A stretch of DNA of 64,000 nt from contig NZ_QOKZ01000003.1 of assembly GCF_003697785.1 (NCBI RefSeq), positions 62,001 to 126,000 of the forward strand, in the 5' to 3' direction. A model generated the notes under the pieces. It saw nothing but the letters and a program-made list of their open reading frames with translations, was not told the origin of the DNA and did not search any database. Shown here in pieces: positions 1 through 8,757 of the stretch (the first letter of the stretch is position 1; the number at the start of each line of letters is the position of its first letter). This stretch comes from Paracoccus alkanivorans. GTDB lineage: Bacteria; Pseudomonadota; Alphaproteobacteria; Rhodobacterales; Rhodobacteraceae. Both the position numbers and the translations under genes were made by a program.

Positions 1-991
1 TGCGTTCCATCGGCGTCTCGCGGTCCAGCGCCCATTTGCTCCGGGTCTCGAAACCGGCGCGCCATGCCTGCGGTCCACCCGGCGCCAGCGATCTCCATCG
101 GCCGGCGAACATGGGCAGGAAATGCCTGGCGCCCCGCAGTGCACCCGGCGTCGGATCGAGATTGGCCCGGCCAGAGATAGCCAGCGTATGCCCGCCATCG
201 CCGCGCCGGGTCACCGAGACGGCGGCGGTATGCAACGCGGCGGGCAAGCCCTTGGCCCCCGGAGCGACCGACAGGATCGAGCTGCGCACCGAGGCCTGCG
301 GAAAAGCGATCCCAAGCTGATGCAGGAAACTGGCCGCCCATGCCCCGCCCGCGACCACCGCCTGCCGGGTCCGGATGGTTCCATGTTCGGTGACAACGCC
401 GGAGACGGCCCCGCCAGAGGTTTCGATGCCCCGCGCGGCACAGGATTGCAGCACGATGCCGCCATGCCGGATGACCCCCTTGGCGATCAGCGGTGCCGCG
501 CGCGAGGGATCGGCAGTGCCATCGGTCGGCGACCAGACGCCACCCTTCCAGATCTTGCCGGTCGCGGCTCCACGCTCAGCCGCTTCGGCAGGGCCGATCA
601 TGCGCGTATCCACCCCCTCACCGCGCGCGAAACGGCCCCATTCCGCCCAGCCCTCGATCTCGGCCTCGTCATCCGACAGATACAGCAGCCCGCAGCGCCG
701 GAAACCGAGATCCTCGCCGATATCGGCAGTCATCTCTTCCCACAGATCGAGGCTGCGGGTGGACAGCGGCAATTCGCGGGCGTCGCGGTTCTGCTGGCGG
801 CACCAACCCCAGTTGCGGCTGGACTGCTCGGCGCCGACCCGGCCCTTTTCCAGCAGCACGACCCGCTGTCCCGCCCGTGCCAGCCAGTAGGCAGCGCTGA
901 CGCCGGTGATTCCGGCACCGATGACGACGCAATCTGCCTCGGCAGGCATTTTGCCGGGAGCGGTTTCGATATGCATGAGGGGCGCGGGCAT
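1..991 (-). CDS. FAD-dependent oxidoreductase, DadA/DAO family (C-terminus off the window)
   Basis: This gene begins at 991 and runs off the left edge, leaving about 330 N-terminal residues. A dinucleotide-binding motif GAGITG sits at residues 25-30, followed by a helix and the acidic end of the second strand (VVLLEKG). The motif SSRNWGWCRQQ is typical of D-amino-acid-dehydrogenase-like proteins that oxidise amines or amino acids with FAD. It diverges from an Lrp/AsnC regulator 163 bases away, a common layout for an amino-acid oxidase and its regulator. The ATG at 991 was chosen because the FAD fold starts about 20 residues later; a second ATG six codons in is possible. The substrate cannot be read from the sequence. 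A related fold is encoded at 13186-14475. Confidence 0.85.
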   Translation of the reverse strand, partial: MPAPLMHIETAPGKMPAEADCVVIGAGITGVSAAYWLARAGQRVVLLEKGRVGAEQSSRNWGWCRQQNRDARELPLSTRSLDLWEEMTADIGEDLGFRRCGLLYLSDDEAEIEGWAEWGRFARGEGVDTRMIGPAEAAERGAATGKIWKGGVWSPTDGTADPSRAAPLIAKGVIRHGGIVLQSCAARGIETSGGAVSGVVTEHGTIRTRQAVVAGGAWAASFLHQLGIAFPQASVRSSILSVAPGAKGLPAALHTAAVSVTRRGDGGHTLAISGRANLDPTPGALRGARHFLPMFAGRWRSLAPGGPQAWRAGFETRSKWALDRETPMER

Positions 992-1031
992 GGCAGTCTC
1001 CGATCTTTTTTCGAAACCTTATCCGCACTCT

Positions 1032-1090
1032 GCCAAAGGCATCTGCCGGATCATTGGCAAAGGGCAGCATTTCATGTTGAAGCATGTTGA
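1032..1090. promoter_or_regulatory. Repeats in the divergent oxidoreductase/Lrp promoter region
   Basis: The intergenic space holds two repeat pairs. GCCAAAGGCA (1032-1041) is echoed by GGCAAAGGGCA (1056-1066). CATGTTGA occurs at 1073-1080 and again at 1083-1090, exactly one helical turn apart. Lrp-family regulators often bind phased, degenerate sites next to their own gene, so these are candidate binding sites. No footprint or consensus supports the assignment. Confidence 0.3.
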
Positions 1091-1154
1091 CCTGGCAGGG
1101 TTATACGTCTTTCACAACAAAGCCCCGTCCTGCCGGGAGCGAAGGAGCGAACCG

Positions 1155-1649
1155 ATGAGCACCCGTCTGAAACTGGATCGGATCGATATCAGGATTCTTG
1201 CCGAATTGCAGCGCAACGGGCGGATCACCAATGTGGAACTGGCAGAACTGGTGCATCTGTCGCCCTCTCCCTGCCTGATGCGGGTCAAGAAACTGCAGAA
1301 GGCGGGATATATCTCGGGCTATTCGGCCCAGATCGATGTCGCCAAGCTGGGCGAAACATTGACCGTCTTTACCGAGTTCACGCTCAAGAACCACCGGCAG
1401 ATCGATTTCGCCCGCTTTCAGGAGGCATTGGAAAAAATCGATAGCTGCGTCGAGTGCCACCTGATTTCTGGCGGTTATGATTACCTGGCGAAATTCGTCA
1501 CGGCGGGAATCGTCGATTACCAGACTATCATCGAGGCACTGATCGACCGCGAGATCGGGATCGACCGCTATTTCAGCTACGTCGTGATAAAGACCCCCTT
1601 CGTCAAGACGCAGATCCCGCTGACCCGGCTGTTTGCGGACAGGGACTGA
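1155..1649 (+). CDS. Lrp/AsnC family transcriptional regulator
   Basis: A 164-residue protein of the usual Lrp/AsnC size. The N-terminal winged helix-turn-helix (about residues 8-55) includes LDRIDIRILAELQRNGRITN and the recognition region VHLSPSPCLMRVKKL. The C-terminal half (about 70-145) is the RAM/AsnC effector domain, with SGGYDYLAKF as the ligand-loop segment. The ATG at 1155 is preceded by GAAGGAG, and longer readings upstream lack family similarity. The gene diverges from the FAD oxidoreductase and lies next to the leftward catabolic operon, so it probably senses an amino acid or amine and controls one or both. The effector is unknown. Confidence 0.93.
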   Translation: MSTRLKLDRIDIRILAELQRNGRITNVELAELVHLSPSPCLMRVKKLQKAGYISGYSAQIDVAKLGETLTVFTEFTLKNHRQIDFARFQEALEKIDSCVECHLISGGYDYLAKFVTAGIVDYQTIIEALIDREIGIDRYFSYVVIKTPFVKTQIPLTRLFADRD

Positions 1650-1653
1650 CCGA

Positions 1654-3318
1654 TCACCGCTGCGCGAAGGCCGCGACCAGTTCGGGGTCCTGTTCCAGCC
1701 CGGCCAGCCAACCGGTATCCAGCTGCGGCACCGAGGAAATGAGCAGCCGGGAATAGGGATGCGTCGCCTCGCTGGACATCCGGGTAGCGGGCAATGCCTC
1801 GACCACCTCGCCCTTGTACATCACCAGCACGTCGTCACAGATCGCCTCGACAGTCGAAAGGTCGTGACTGATGAACATGTAACTCAGGCCCAACTCACCC
1901 TGCAGTTCCTTGAGAAGGTCGAGAATGGCGGCGGCGACCACCGTATCCAGCGCCGAAGTGATCTCGTCGCACAGGATCAGTTCCGGTTCCGCGGCAAGGG
2001 CACGGGCAAGATTGACCCGCTGCTTCTGGCCCCCTGAAAGTTCGGCAGGCAAACGGTGACGCAAAGTGGCGGGCAGGCGAACCATGTCAAGCAACTCGGC
2101 CACCCGGGCATCGCGTTTCGCGCCGCGCAATCCGTGATAGAAGCTCAACGGCCTGCCGATGATCGTGCCGATGGAATGGGCCGGGTTCAGGGCGGTATCG
2201 GCAAGCTGGAAAACGATCTGGGCACGGCGCAGGTCCTCCTTGCTGCGGGCGTGCAGGGCAGGCTCCAGTTTCTGCCCGCCCAGATGCACCGATCCGCGAT
2301 AGGCGGGCAGGATACCGGCAATCGCCCGCGCCAATGTCGACTTGCCCGAGCCGCTTTCGCCGATCACGCCCAGGTTCCTGCCGCGTTCAAGGCGGAAATT
2401 CACGTTCTTCAGAACCTTCGCCTTGGGCTCGCCATTGATCGTCGCACCGTAACCCGCGCAGAGTCCGCTGACCTCAAGAACCGCCCTGTCCTCGGGCACG
2501 TCCCGCCCGCCGACGGGCACATGTGGCACGGGCTCAAACGCGGCCAGCAATTCCCTGGTATAGGGATGGTGAGGAGAGTGGATGATCTGTTCGGTCGTGC
2601 CGACCTCCTGGATCTCTCCGTCCTTCAGCACCACGATGCGATCCGCGATCTGCGCCACAACGGCAAGATCGTGGCTGACATAGACCCCCGCCATACCGGT
2701 CTTTTCCATCACCGAGCGAAAGGCGCGCAGCACCTCTATCTGGGTTGTCACGTCCAGCGCGGTAGTGGGTTCATCGAAAATCACCAGTTTCGGATCTCCG
2801 ATCAGCGCCATCGCCGCCGAGAGGCGTTGCAATTGACCGCCCGAGACCTGATGCGGATAACGCTGCCCGATCCCGTCGGGATCGGGCAATGCCAGCGCCC
2901 GGAACAAGTCCCTGGCGCGCGCTTCCGCCTGTTTGCGGGGCATCAGCTTGTGGATAGCGGTAATCTCGATCACCTGATCCATGATCCGCTTGGACGGGTT
3001 GAACGCCGCCGCCGCCGATTGGGGCACGTAGGACACCTCGGTGCCTCGTAATCCCGCCCGCCTTGCCTCGGACATGCCGGTGACATCATGGTCGCCGACA
3101 CGGATATTGCCACCGTCGATGCTGCACCCGCTACGGGCATGCCCCATCAGCGACAGCGCGATGGTAGTCTTGCCCGAGCCGGATTCCCCGATCAGGGCAA
3201 GGATCTCACCGGGGGCGATGTCGAAGCTTACGCCGCGGATGATCTCGACCTTGCGGCCCGCATCGGTGACGGCGCCGATCTTCAGGTCACGGACGGAAAC
3301 GAGGGAAGTGCCGGTCAT
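1654..3318 (-). CDS. Dipeptide/oligopeptide-type ABC transporter, fused double ATP-binding protein
   Basis: A 554-residue fusion of two ABC ATPases of the DppD and DppF types. The first Walker A, GESGSGKT, is at residues 44-51, with signature SGGQLQR and Walker [13 protein letters not shown]. The second half repeats these as [17 protein letters not shown] and LILCDEITSALD, and an oligopeptide-type C-terminal segment follows each half. It supplies energy for the permeases encoded just upstream. The ATG at 3318 overlaps the stop codon of the preceding permease gene (ATGA), which fixes the start; the longer upstream reading is out of character. It is the last gene of the leftward operon. A second fused ATPase of the same design is at 31555-33228. 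Confidence 0.93.
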   Translation of the reverse strand: MTGTSLVSVRDLKIGAVTDAGRKVEIIRGVSFDIAPGEILALIGESGSGKTTIALSLMGHARSGCSIDGGNIRVGDHDVTGMSEARRAGLRGTEVSYVPQSAAAAFNPSKRIMDQVIEITAIHKLMPRKQAEARARDLFRALALPDPDGIGQRYPHQVSGGQLQRLSAAMALIGDPKLVIFDEPTTALDVTTQIEVLRAFRSVMEKTGMAGVYVSHDLAVVAQIADRIVVLKDGEIQEVGTTEQIIHSPHHPYTRELLAAFEPVPHVPVGGRDVPEDRAVLEVSGLCAGYGATINGEPKAKVLKNVNFRLERGRNLGVIGESGSGKSTLARAIAGILPAYRGSVHLGGQKLEPALHARSKEDLRRAQIVFQLADTALNPAHSIGTIIGRPLSFYHGLRGAKRDARVAELLDMVRLPATLRHRLPAELSGGQKQRVNLARALAAEPELILCDEITSALDTVVAAAILDLLKELQGELGLSYMFISHDLSTVEAICDDVLVMYKGEVVEALPATRMSSEATHPYSRLLISSVPQLDTGWLAGLEQDPELVAAFAQR

Positions 3319-4187
3319 CAGTCGCTCCTGTCGCGGATCCTGGTGGGAAGATTGTCGATGAACATGTTCACCGATATGGTCAGAGAGGCGATGGCGATCG
3401 AGGGAAACACCACGGCCGGTGCGCCAAGGCTCAGCCCCTCGATGTTCTCCCGCACCAATGCACCCCAATCCGCATTCGGCGGCTGCACGCCCAGCCCAAG
3501 AAAAGACAGCCCCGACAGGACCAGCACGATGAATACGAAACGCAGTCCCAGATCGGCCAGCACCGGGCCGAGGATGTTGGGGAAAATCTCGCGGGTGATC
3601 AGATAGGCCGTGCCCTCGCCCCGCGCCCGGGCCACGGTAACGAAATCCATCGTGTTGATATTCACGGCCAGCGCCCGGGCGAAACGGTAGGAGCCGGGCA
3701 TGTAGATTGCCGTCAGCGTCAGGATCAACACCGGGATGGATGAACCCACGGCAGCCACCACCACGAGACCGAACAACAGCGAGGGGATGCCGTTGAAGGC
3801 ATCAAGCAGCCGCGACAGCAGCGTGTCGAACCAACCGCCCAGCACCGCGGCGATCATGCCGAGGACGACACCGATGGCCACGGCGAGCGTCACCGCTCCC
3901 AAGGCGATGCCGACGGTATAGCGCGCGCCCATCAGGATACGCGAAAGGATGTCACGGCCAAGATAATCGGTGCCCATCCAGAATTCGCGGCTCATTCCAC
4001 CGAAATAATCCCAACCGACGATCTCGCCCGGCGGATAGGGAGCAAGCCATTGTCCGGCAATGGCGACCACCGCCCAGAACAGCATGACAGCCAGACCGAT
4101 ACGGCCGGCCCAGTTGAAGGAATAGCCCAGGTTCCGGGGGGTGGGCAGACGGAGAAAGCGGGTGGATCTGGAAGAAACGGTCATCAA
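3318..4187 (-). CDS. ABC transporter permease, DppC type
   Basis: A 289-residue inner-membrane permease with a first membrane segment near residues 28-50 (GLAVMLFWAVVAIAGQW) and a further block of about five. GTDYLGRDILSRILMGARYT is the DppC/OppC hallmark after the first periplasmic loop. The cytoplasmic loop around ARARGEGTAYLITREIFPN is the ATPase-coupling EAA-type motif. It pairs with the DppB-type permease encoded immediately upstream and overlaps both neighbouring genes by ATGA-type junctions, so translation is probably coupled. Methionines at 4187 and 4184 are both possible starts. The substrate class is probably di/oligopeptides or similar cations, judged from family only. Confidence 0.93.
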   Translation of the reverse strand: MMTVSSRSTRFLRLPTPRNLGYSFNWAGRIGLAVMLFWAVVAIAGQWLAPYPPGEIVGWDYFGGMSREFWMGTDYLGRDILSRILMGARYTVGIALGAVTLAVAIGVVLGMIAAVLGGWFDTLLSRLLDAFNGIPSLLFGLVVVAAVGSSIPVLILTLTAIYMPGSYRFARALAVNINTMDFVTVARARGEGTAYLITREIFPNILGPVLADLGLRFVFIVLVLSGLSFLGLGVQPPNADWGALVRENIEGLSLGAPAVVFPSIAIASLTISVNMFIDNLPTRIRDRSD

Positions 4188-5143
4188 TGGCGCAGCCTCG
4201 GGTTGGAGAGGATGGCGATCATGTCGGCCAGGGTCGTCAGGCTCAGATAGCTGACGCAGAAGATCATGGCGCAGGACTGGATCAGCGGCAGGTCGCGGGT
4301 GGATACCGCATCCACCATCAGCTTGGCGACGCCGGGATAGTTGAACACCGTCTCGACGATGATCACCCCGCCGACCAGATAGGACAGCGACAGCGCCACG
4401 GCGTTGGCAATGGGTCCAAGCGCGTTGGGAAGGGCATGGACCAGCACCATGCGCCAGCGCGAGGCACCCTTGAGCAGCGCCATCTCGACATAGGGAGTGT
4501 TGATGGTTTCGATCACCGCCGCGCGAGTCATCCGGATCATCTGGGCAGACACGACGAAACTGAGCGTGATGACAGGCATCGCATAAGCGCGCAGCATGGC
4601 GCCAAGGCTATCCACATTGACGCCATAGCTGAGCGCAGGCAACCAGTCGAGCCAGACCGCGAAGATCAGCACCGCCAAAGTCGCGACCATGAATTCGGGC
4701 ACAGAGATGACCGAAATGGTCAGCATCGACACCACCCGGTCAAGCAGGGTTCCCCGCCACATCGCCGCAGCGATGCCAAGGGAAAGCGCAACCGGCACGC
4801 ATATGACCGTGACGATCCCGGCAAGCCGCAGCGAATTGGCCAGCCGACCGGACAGCAACTCGGCGATCTCCATCTTGTTGACATAGGAGGTGCCCAAATC
4901 CCCGGTCAGCAAGCCGCCGAGCCAGCCCAGAAAGCGCATCAGCGCGGGTTCATCAAGGCCCATCGCCTTGCGCAAACCGGCCACGGCCTCGGGGGTGGCG
5001 GCCTGTCCCAGAAGGATCTCGGCCACGTCTCCGGGCAGAAGTTCGGTCGCGAAGAAAACCGCGAAAGACACGATCACCAGCGTGATCAGCGCAATCCCGA
5101 GCCGCTTGCCGATCAGCAGCCATGTCGTTTTGGATCGAAGCAA
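4184..5143 (-). CDS. ABC transporter permease, DppB type
   Basis: A 319-residue permease of the DppB/OppB family. It begins with a positively charged end and a membrane helix (LGIALITLVIVSFAVFF). The family motif LLPGDVAEILLG follows, then MGLDEPALMRFLGWLGGLLTGDLGTS, shortened here to its recognisable core LGWLGGLLTGDLGTS. The coupling loop LLKGASRWRMVLVHALPNAL is present, and GGVIIVETVFNYPGVAKL near the end is strongly conserved in the family. It works with the DppC-type partner downstream and the binding protein encoded upstream. The 73-base gap to the binding-protein gene is the only sizeable break in the transporter block. Confidence 0.93.
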   Translation of the reverse strand: MLRSKTTWLLIGKRLGIALITLVIVSFAVFFATELLPGDVAEILLGQAATPEAVAGLRKAMGLDEPALMRFLGWLGGLLTGDLGTSYVNKMEIAELLSGRLANSLRLAGIVTVICVPVALSLGIAAAMWRGTLLDRVVSMLTISVISVPEFMVATLAVLIFAVWLDWLPALSYGVNVDSLGAMLRAYAMPVITLSFVVSAQMIRMTRAAVIETINTPYVEMALLKGASRWRMVLVHALPNALGPIANAVALSLSYLVGGVIIVETVFNYPGVAKLMVDAVSTRDLPLIQSCAMIFCVSYLSLTTLADMIAILSNPRLRH

Positions 5144-5216
5144 GACCTGTCTCCCTGAATCGAAGGGGCGTTCGCCCGCGCATTGTCACATGCGCGGGCC
5201 GTGTCGGGCAGGCGGG

Positions 5217-6830
5217 TCAGCCTTCCAGCCAGACATATTCCGCGAAAGCGTAGCCCATCTGTCCGCCCAGGGGATTCGGACGCAAGCCCTTCAGCCGCGT
5301 CGAAAGCGCATCGACATTCGAGATATAGGCCGGGATAATCGTGCCCGCCTCGTTGGCGACCATCTCCTGCATCTCCCAATAGATGGCGGTCCGCTTCTCT
5401 TCGTCCAGAAGGCCACGCGCCTCGACCATCATCTTGTCGAATTTCTCGGACTTGTACTGGCTTTCGTTCCACGGCGCATCCGAGGCATAAAGCAGCGAGA
5501 ACAGGATATCGGGCGTCGGACGCGGATTGATATTGCCGAAATGGACCGGTTCCTTCAGCCAGTAATTGGACCAATAGCCGTCGGACGGAACCCGCTGCAC
5601 ATCGAAGGGCATGCCGATCTCGGCCCCGGCCTGCTGCACCACCATGGCCATGTCGATGGCCGAGGTCGCGGCATCCGAGGTGACGATCGGGATCGCCTGC
5701 CCCAGCACGCCCGCCTTCTCGAACAGCGACCTGGCCTTTTCGGGATCGTATGGGCGCGGTTTCAGTTCCGGGTTGTGATAGCGGTCCACGGGGGAAACGG
5801 GCTGGTCATTGCCGATCTCGGCCAAACCGCGCAGCACGGATTTCTGGATCGCCTCGCGATTGACCAGATACTTCATCCCCTCGATGAATCCGGCCTTGGC
5901 GCCGGGTTCCAGGTCGAGCCGGATATTCAGGTTGGTATAATTTCCTCCCGTGGTGATCGATGTCTCCACATGCGATTGCCCCTCGAGCATCCGCAGCGAG
6001 CGCGGGTTCACCGCTGCCGCAAACTGGATGTCGCCCGAAAGCACCGCGTTCACCCGGGCATTGTTATCCGAGATCGCGAAATACTCAAAACTGTCGAGAT
6101 AAGGTCCCTGTTCCTTGAAGTAGTTCGGGTTCTTCACCGCGATCGAGCGCACGCCGGGCTCGAAAGATTCGCAAATGAAGGCGCCGGTGCCGTCGGCGGT
6201 CGAAAAGTCAGTGACTCCGTCCGCGATGATCATGAAGTGATGCAGCGACAGAATGGTGGGCAGGTCGGCATTGGGCTCGCTCAGCACGATCTTGACGGTC
6301 AGGTCATCAACCGCCTCGATCTCGGCCATCTGCTTGGCGATCGAGTTGGCCTTGGAGCCGACGCTCTCGTCGAGATGCCGCTTGAGCGAATAGACGACAT
6401 CGGCCGAACTCAGCGTCTTGCCGCTATGGAAGGTGACGCCGGATCTCAGCTTGACCTGCCAGGTCCTGGCGTCATCCGATTCGACCGTTTCGGCCAGTTC
6501 CATCTGCACATCGCCGTTCTCATCCAGGAAGGTGAGACGGTTGTAGAAGGCGCAGCAGCGCGTGTAATCGGTCGAAAGCGACGCCTTGGCCGGATCAAGC
6601 GTGTCAGCAGTCGAAGCCGACCAGCCCGCCGCCTTGAGATTGCCGCCGCTGACCGGGGTCGCGGCCACGGCCTCGCCCGCGCGCAGCAACAGCCCGCTGC
6701 CCATCGACAGCGCCACGCCCGAGCCCATCAGCATCTTCAGAAGTTCGCGACGCGACGCACCGCGACGGATCGCGTTCTCGACCATCGCATCGTCACGGCC
6801 GGTCCAGTTGGTAGGTGTATTCCTGATCAT
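5217..6830 (-). CDS. ABC transporter substrate-binding protein, family 5 (peptide type)
   Basis: A 537-residue periplasmic binding protein of solute-binding family 5. Its long N-terminus carries a twin-arginine motif, SRRELLKMLMGSG, followed by a hydrophobic stretch and an AVAA cleavage region. It is therefore probably exported folded by Tat, which is unusual but known for this family. VKLRSGVTFHSGKTLSSADV is the family signature. It delivers substrate to the DppBC-type permeases encoded downstream. A ribosome-binding AGGGA lies about eight bases before the ATG at 6830. The ligand is not predictable; the catabolic neighbours suggest an amine- or amino-acid-containing compound. Confidence 0.92.
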   Translation of the reverse strand: MIRNTPTNWTGRDDAMVENAIRRGASRRELLKMLMGSGVALSMGSGLLLRAGEAVAATPVSGGNLKAAGWSASTADTLDPAKASLSTDYTRCCAFYNRLTFLDENGDVQMELAETVESDDARTWQVKLRSGVTFHSGKTLSSADVVYSLKRHLDESVGSKANSIAKQMAEIEAVDDLTVKIVLSEPNADLPTILSLHHFMIIADGVTDFSTADGTGAFICESFEPGVRSIAVKNPNYFKEQGPYLDSFEYFAISDNNARVNAVLSGDIQFAAAVNPRSLRMLEGQSHVETSITTGGNYTNLNIRLDLEPGAKAGFIEGMKYLVNREAIQKSVLRGLAEIGNDQPVSPVDRYHNPELKPRPYDPEKARSLFEKAGVLGQAIPIVTSDAATSAIDMAMVVQQAGAEIGMPFDVQRVPSDGYWSNYWLKEPVHFGNINPRPTPDILFSLLYASDAPWNESQYKSEKFDKMMVEARGLLDEEKRTAIYWEMQEMVANEAGTIIPAYISNVDALSTRLKGLRPNPLGGQMGYAFAEYVWLEG

Positions 6831-6900
6831 TTTCGCATTCCCTGTTGTTATGGCCCCATCCGGTTCTTGCCGCCGTTTCGGGCCTTGTGGTGAAGTGATC

Positions 6901-7632
6901 TCATCGACCGAAGGCGCGATCGGCCGTCTCGGCCAGTTCGATCAGCGCGTTGAAGCGGTAATCGGGTTCCGTGAACCGCGCGGGTTCGATGGTTCCGCCA
7001 TATCCCTGCTGCGCATGGCGGCGCGCGATCCAGGCATTGGTCATGCCCAACTCGCGAGAGATCCCGATGTCGTGATACTGACTTTGCGCCGTGTGCAATA
7101 TGTCGGCCTTGCTGCCACCATCGCGCTCTACATGCGCGAACACCTGGTGGAAAAAGGCCGGATCCGGCTTTTCCGTGCCGGTCTCATCCGTGGTGAAGCT
7201 GGCCCAGAACGGCATTCCCAGCTTTTTCTCGTATTTCTCGAAGGCCCAACGGCGCGCATTCGTCATCGCGATCAGCTTGTAGCGCGCCTTGAGCCTGGCC
7301 AGCGCCCCGATGCTGTCGGGAAAAGGCTCCGCCTCACCCACGGCATCGATCATCAGGCGGCGGTTCTCTTCATTATCCGGCAGGCCCAGTTCGGCAGCGA
7401 TTTGGCTGTAGCAACGGCCAAGATCGTCGGGAAAGCGCAGTGCATCGGAATGATAGCGTGCGTTGCGATAGACGGTCAGCGCGGCTTCGCCATCGATATC
7501 GACCCCGGCTTGCCGGGCGATCCGGGCCAGCCCGTTCTTGATCGCTCCCTCGAAATCGATCAGCGTGCCGACGACATCGAAGCTGACATAGGAAAACGCG
7601 GTCAGCGGTTTCACAGCGGTTTCTATCGCCAT
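6901..7632 (-). CDS. HAD-superfamily hydrolase, haloacid dehalogenase type II-like
   Basis: A 243-residue HAD hydrolase. Motif I is FDVVGTLIDF (nucleophile Asp near residue 19), motif II AMTNARRW, the conserved lysine is in EKPDPAFF, and the final acidic motif is in YHDIGISRELG. Size and motif spacing match the group annotated as L-2-haloacid dehalogenase-like, but motif I lacks the usual DxYGT form, so dehalogenation is doubtful and a phosphatase role is equally possible. It sits directly upstream of the binding-protein gene in the leftward operon. A second family member lies at 12505-13170. A 213-base gap upstream leaves room for an internal promoter. Confidence 0.88.
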   Translation of the reverse strand: MAIETAVKPLTAFSYVSFDVVGTLIDFEGAIKNGLARIARQAGVDIDGEAALTVYRNARYHSDALRFPDDLGRCYSQIAAELGLPDNEENRRLMIDAVGEAEPFPDSIGALARLKARYKLIAMTNARRWAFEKYEKKLGMPFWASFTTDETGTEKPDPAFFHQVFAHVERDGGSKADILHTAQSQYHDIGISRELGMTNAWIARRHAQQGYGGTIEPARFTEPDYRFNALIELAETADRAFGR

Positions 7633-7810
7633 CTTCGGCAGTCCCCTTCCTGTCTGTGCCGCAAAGCGTCATCCGCGGCGAATTCCATGTCAGCGAGCGG
7701 CGCAAAGCCCCCGGATCATCGTCCTGTTCCCCTCAGCATCATCGGAATTCCTGATATCCTTGCGCTGAATAACAGCAGGGGAGCGGCAGATTCTTTTGTA
7801 TTGGGATGGG

Positions 7811-7836
7811 GGGCGGTCAGATATGCCGCGCCGCCC
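7811..7836 (-). terminator. Weak GC-rich hairpin after the hydroxyacid dehydrogenase gene
   Basis: GGGCGG (7811-7816) can pair with CCGCCC (7831-7836) around a 14-base loop, just past the stop of the leftward 2-hydroxyacid dehydrogenase gene. No clean T run follows on the minus strand, so it may only slow polymerase. The gap it sits in separates the enzyme genes from the HAD-transporter genes. Confidence 0.25.
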
Positions 7837-7845
7837 TGTGGTGTT

Positions 7846-8757
7846 TCAATAGCCGCGACCGGGGTCCACCAGGCCGGGAATCGGCCGGCCCTCGCGGCTG
7901 GCGCGGATCACCGCCAAGACATGGCGCGCACCCTCTTCGGGATCGGTATGCGAGGCGACATGCGGGGTCACGACGACCCTTGGATCGTGCCATGCCCAGT
8001 GACCGGGGGGCAATGGTTCGGGGTCTGTGACATCCAGCATGGCAGAAGCCAACCGGCCGCTATCCAGCGCCTCGCGCAGCGCCCCCATGTCAAGCTGCGG
8101 TCCGCGCCCCGCATGAACAAGGCGCGCCCCGCGCGGCAATCGCGCGAATAGTGGCGCGTTCAACAGCCCCCGCGTCTCACAGGTCAGGGGCAGCAGGCAG
8201 ATCAGCAGATCCGTCCGCGCCAGGAAATCGCCCATGGCGTCGGCGGCAAAGACCTCCAGCCCCTCAACCGGTGCGCCAGAACGGCTCCAGCCGGCGACCG
8301 GAAAACCCAGGGCCGCAAGACTCTGCCCCGCAAGCCGCCCGATCCGGCCCATCCCCATAATGCCAACGCGGCAGGTCCGGGCCAACCGGGCGTGATGCGT
8401 CACCCATTCCCCGCGTCCGGCCTGATCCAGATAGCGCGGCATGTCCCGATGCAACATCAGCGACGCCATCACCACCCAGTCCCGGACCATCTCTTCGATG
8501 CCCGGAGCAATCGTCCGCGACAAGGCCACCCCTTTTGGCAGTGGCGGCATCTGGTCCACCCCGGCCCCGACACTGATCACGGTTTTCAGGTTGGGATAAC
8601 GCGACAGATCCCGCGGCGGCATCCAGCAAGCGATATGGGTGATCGCAGCCGGGTCGGTGACCGCCTCTTCACCGATCACCATCTCCTCGCCTGCCTCGGC
8701 AAGCAGCGGCGCCCAGACCGCGATCCGCTCGGGTGTCGAGAGATAGAGCAGCGTCAT
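7846..8757 (-). CDS. D-isomer-specific 2-hydroxyacid dehydrogenase (glyoxylate/hydroxypyruvate reductase A-like)
   Basis: A 303-residue NAD(P)-dependent 2-hydroxyacid dehydrogenase. The nucleotide-binding motif GIMGMGRIGR lies near the middle, followed by LICLLPLTCETRGLL. The active-site residues typical of the family can be seen: an Arg in HAGRG, a Glu in DPEPLPPGHW and a His in VVTPHVASHT. The order and short length fit the GhrA branch, which reduces glyoxylate or hydroxypyruvate. The ATG at 8757 overlaps the stop of the aminotransferase gene (ATGA), implying coupled translation and a shared pathway: a 2-oxo acid made by transamination could be reduced here, or the reverse. The true substrate is not known. 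Confidence 0.9.
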   Translation of the reverse strand: MTLLYLSTPERIAVWAPLLAEAGEEMVIGEEAVTDPAAITHIACWMPPRDLSRYPNLKTVISVGAGVDQMPPLPKGVALSRTIAPGIEEMVRDWVVMASLMLHRDMPRYLDQAGRGEWVTHHARLARTCRVGIMGMGRIGRLAGQSLAALGFPVAGWSRSGAPVEGLEVFAADAMGDFLARTDLLICLLPLTCETRGLLNAPLFARLPRGARLVHAGRGPQLDMGALREALDSGRLASAMLDVTDPEPLPPGHWAWHDPRVVVTPHVASHTDPEEGARHVLAVIRASREGRPIPGLVDPGRGY

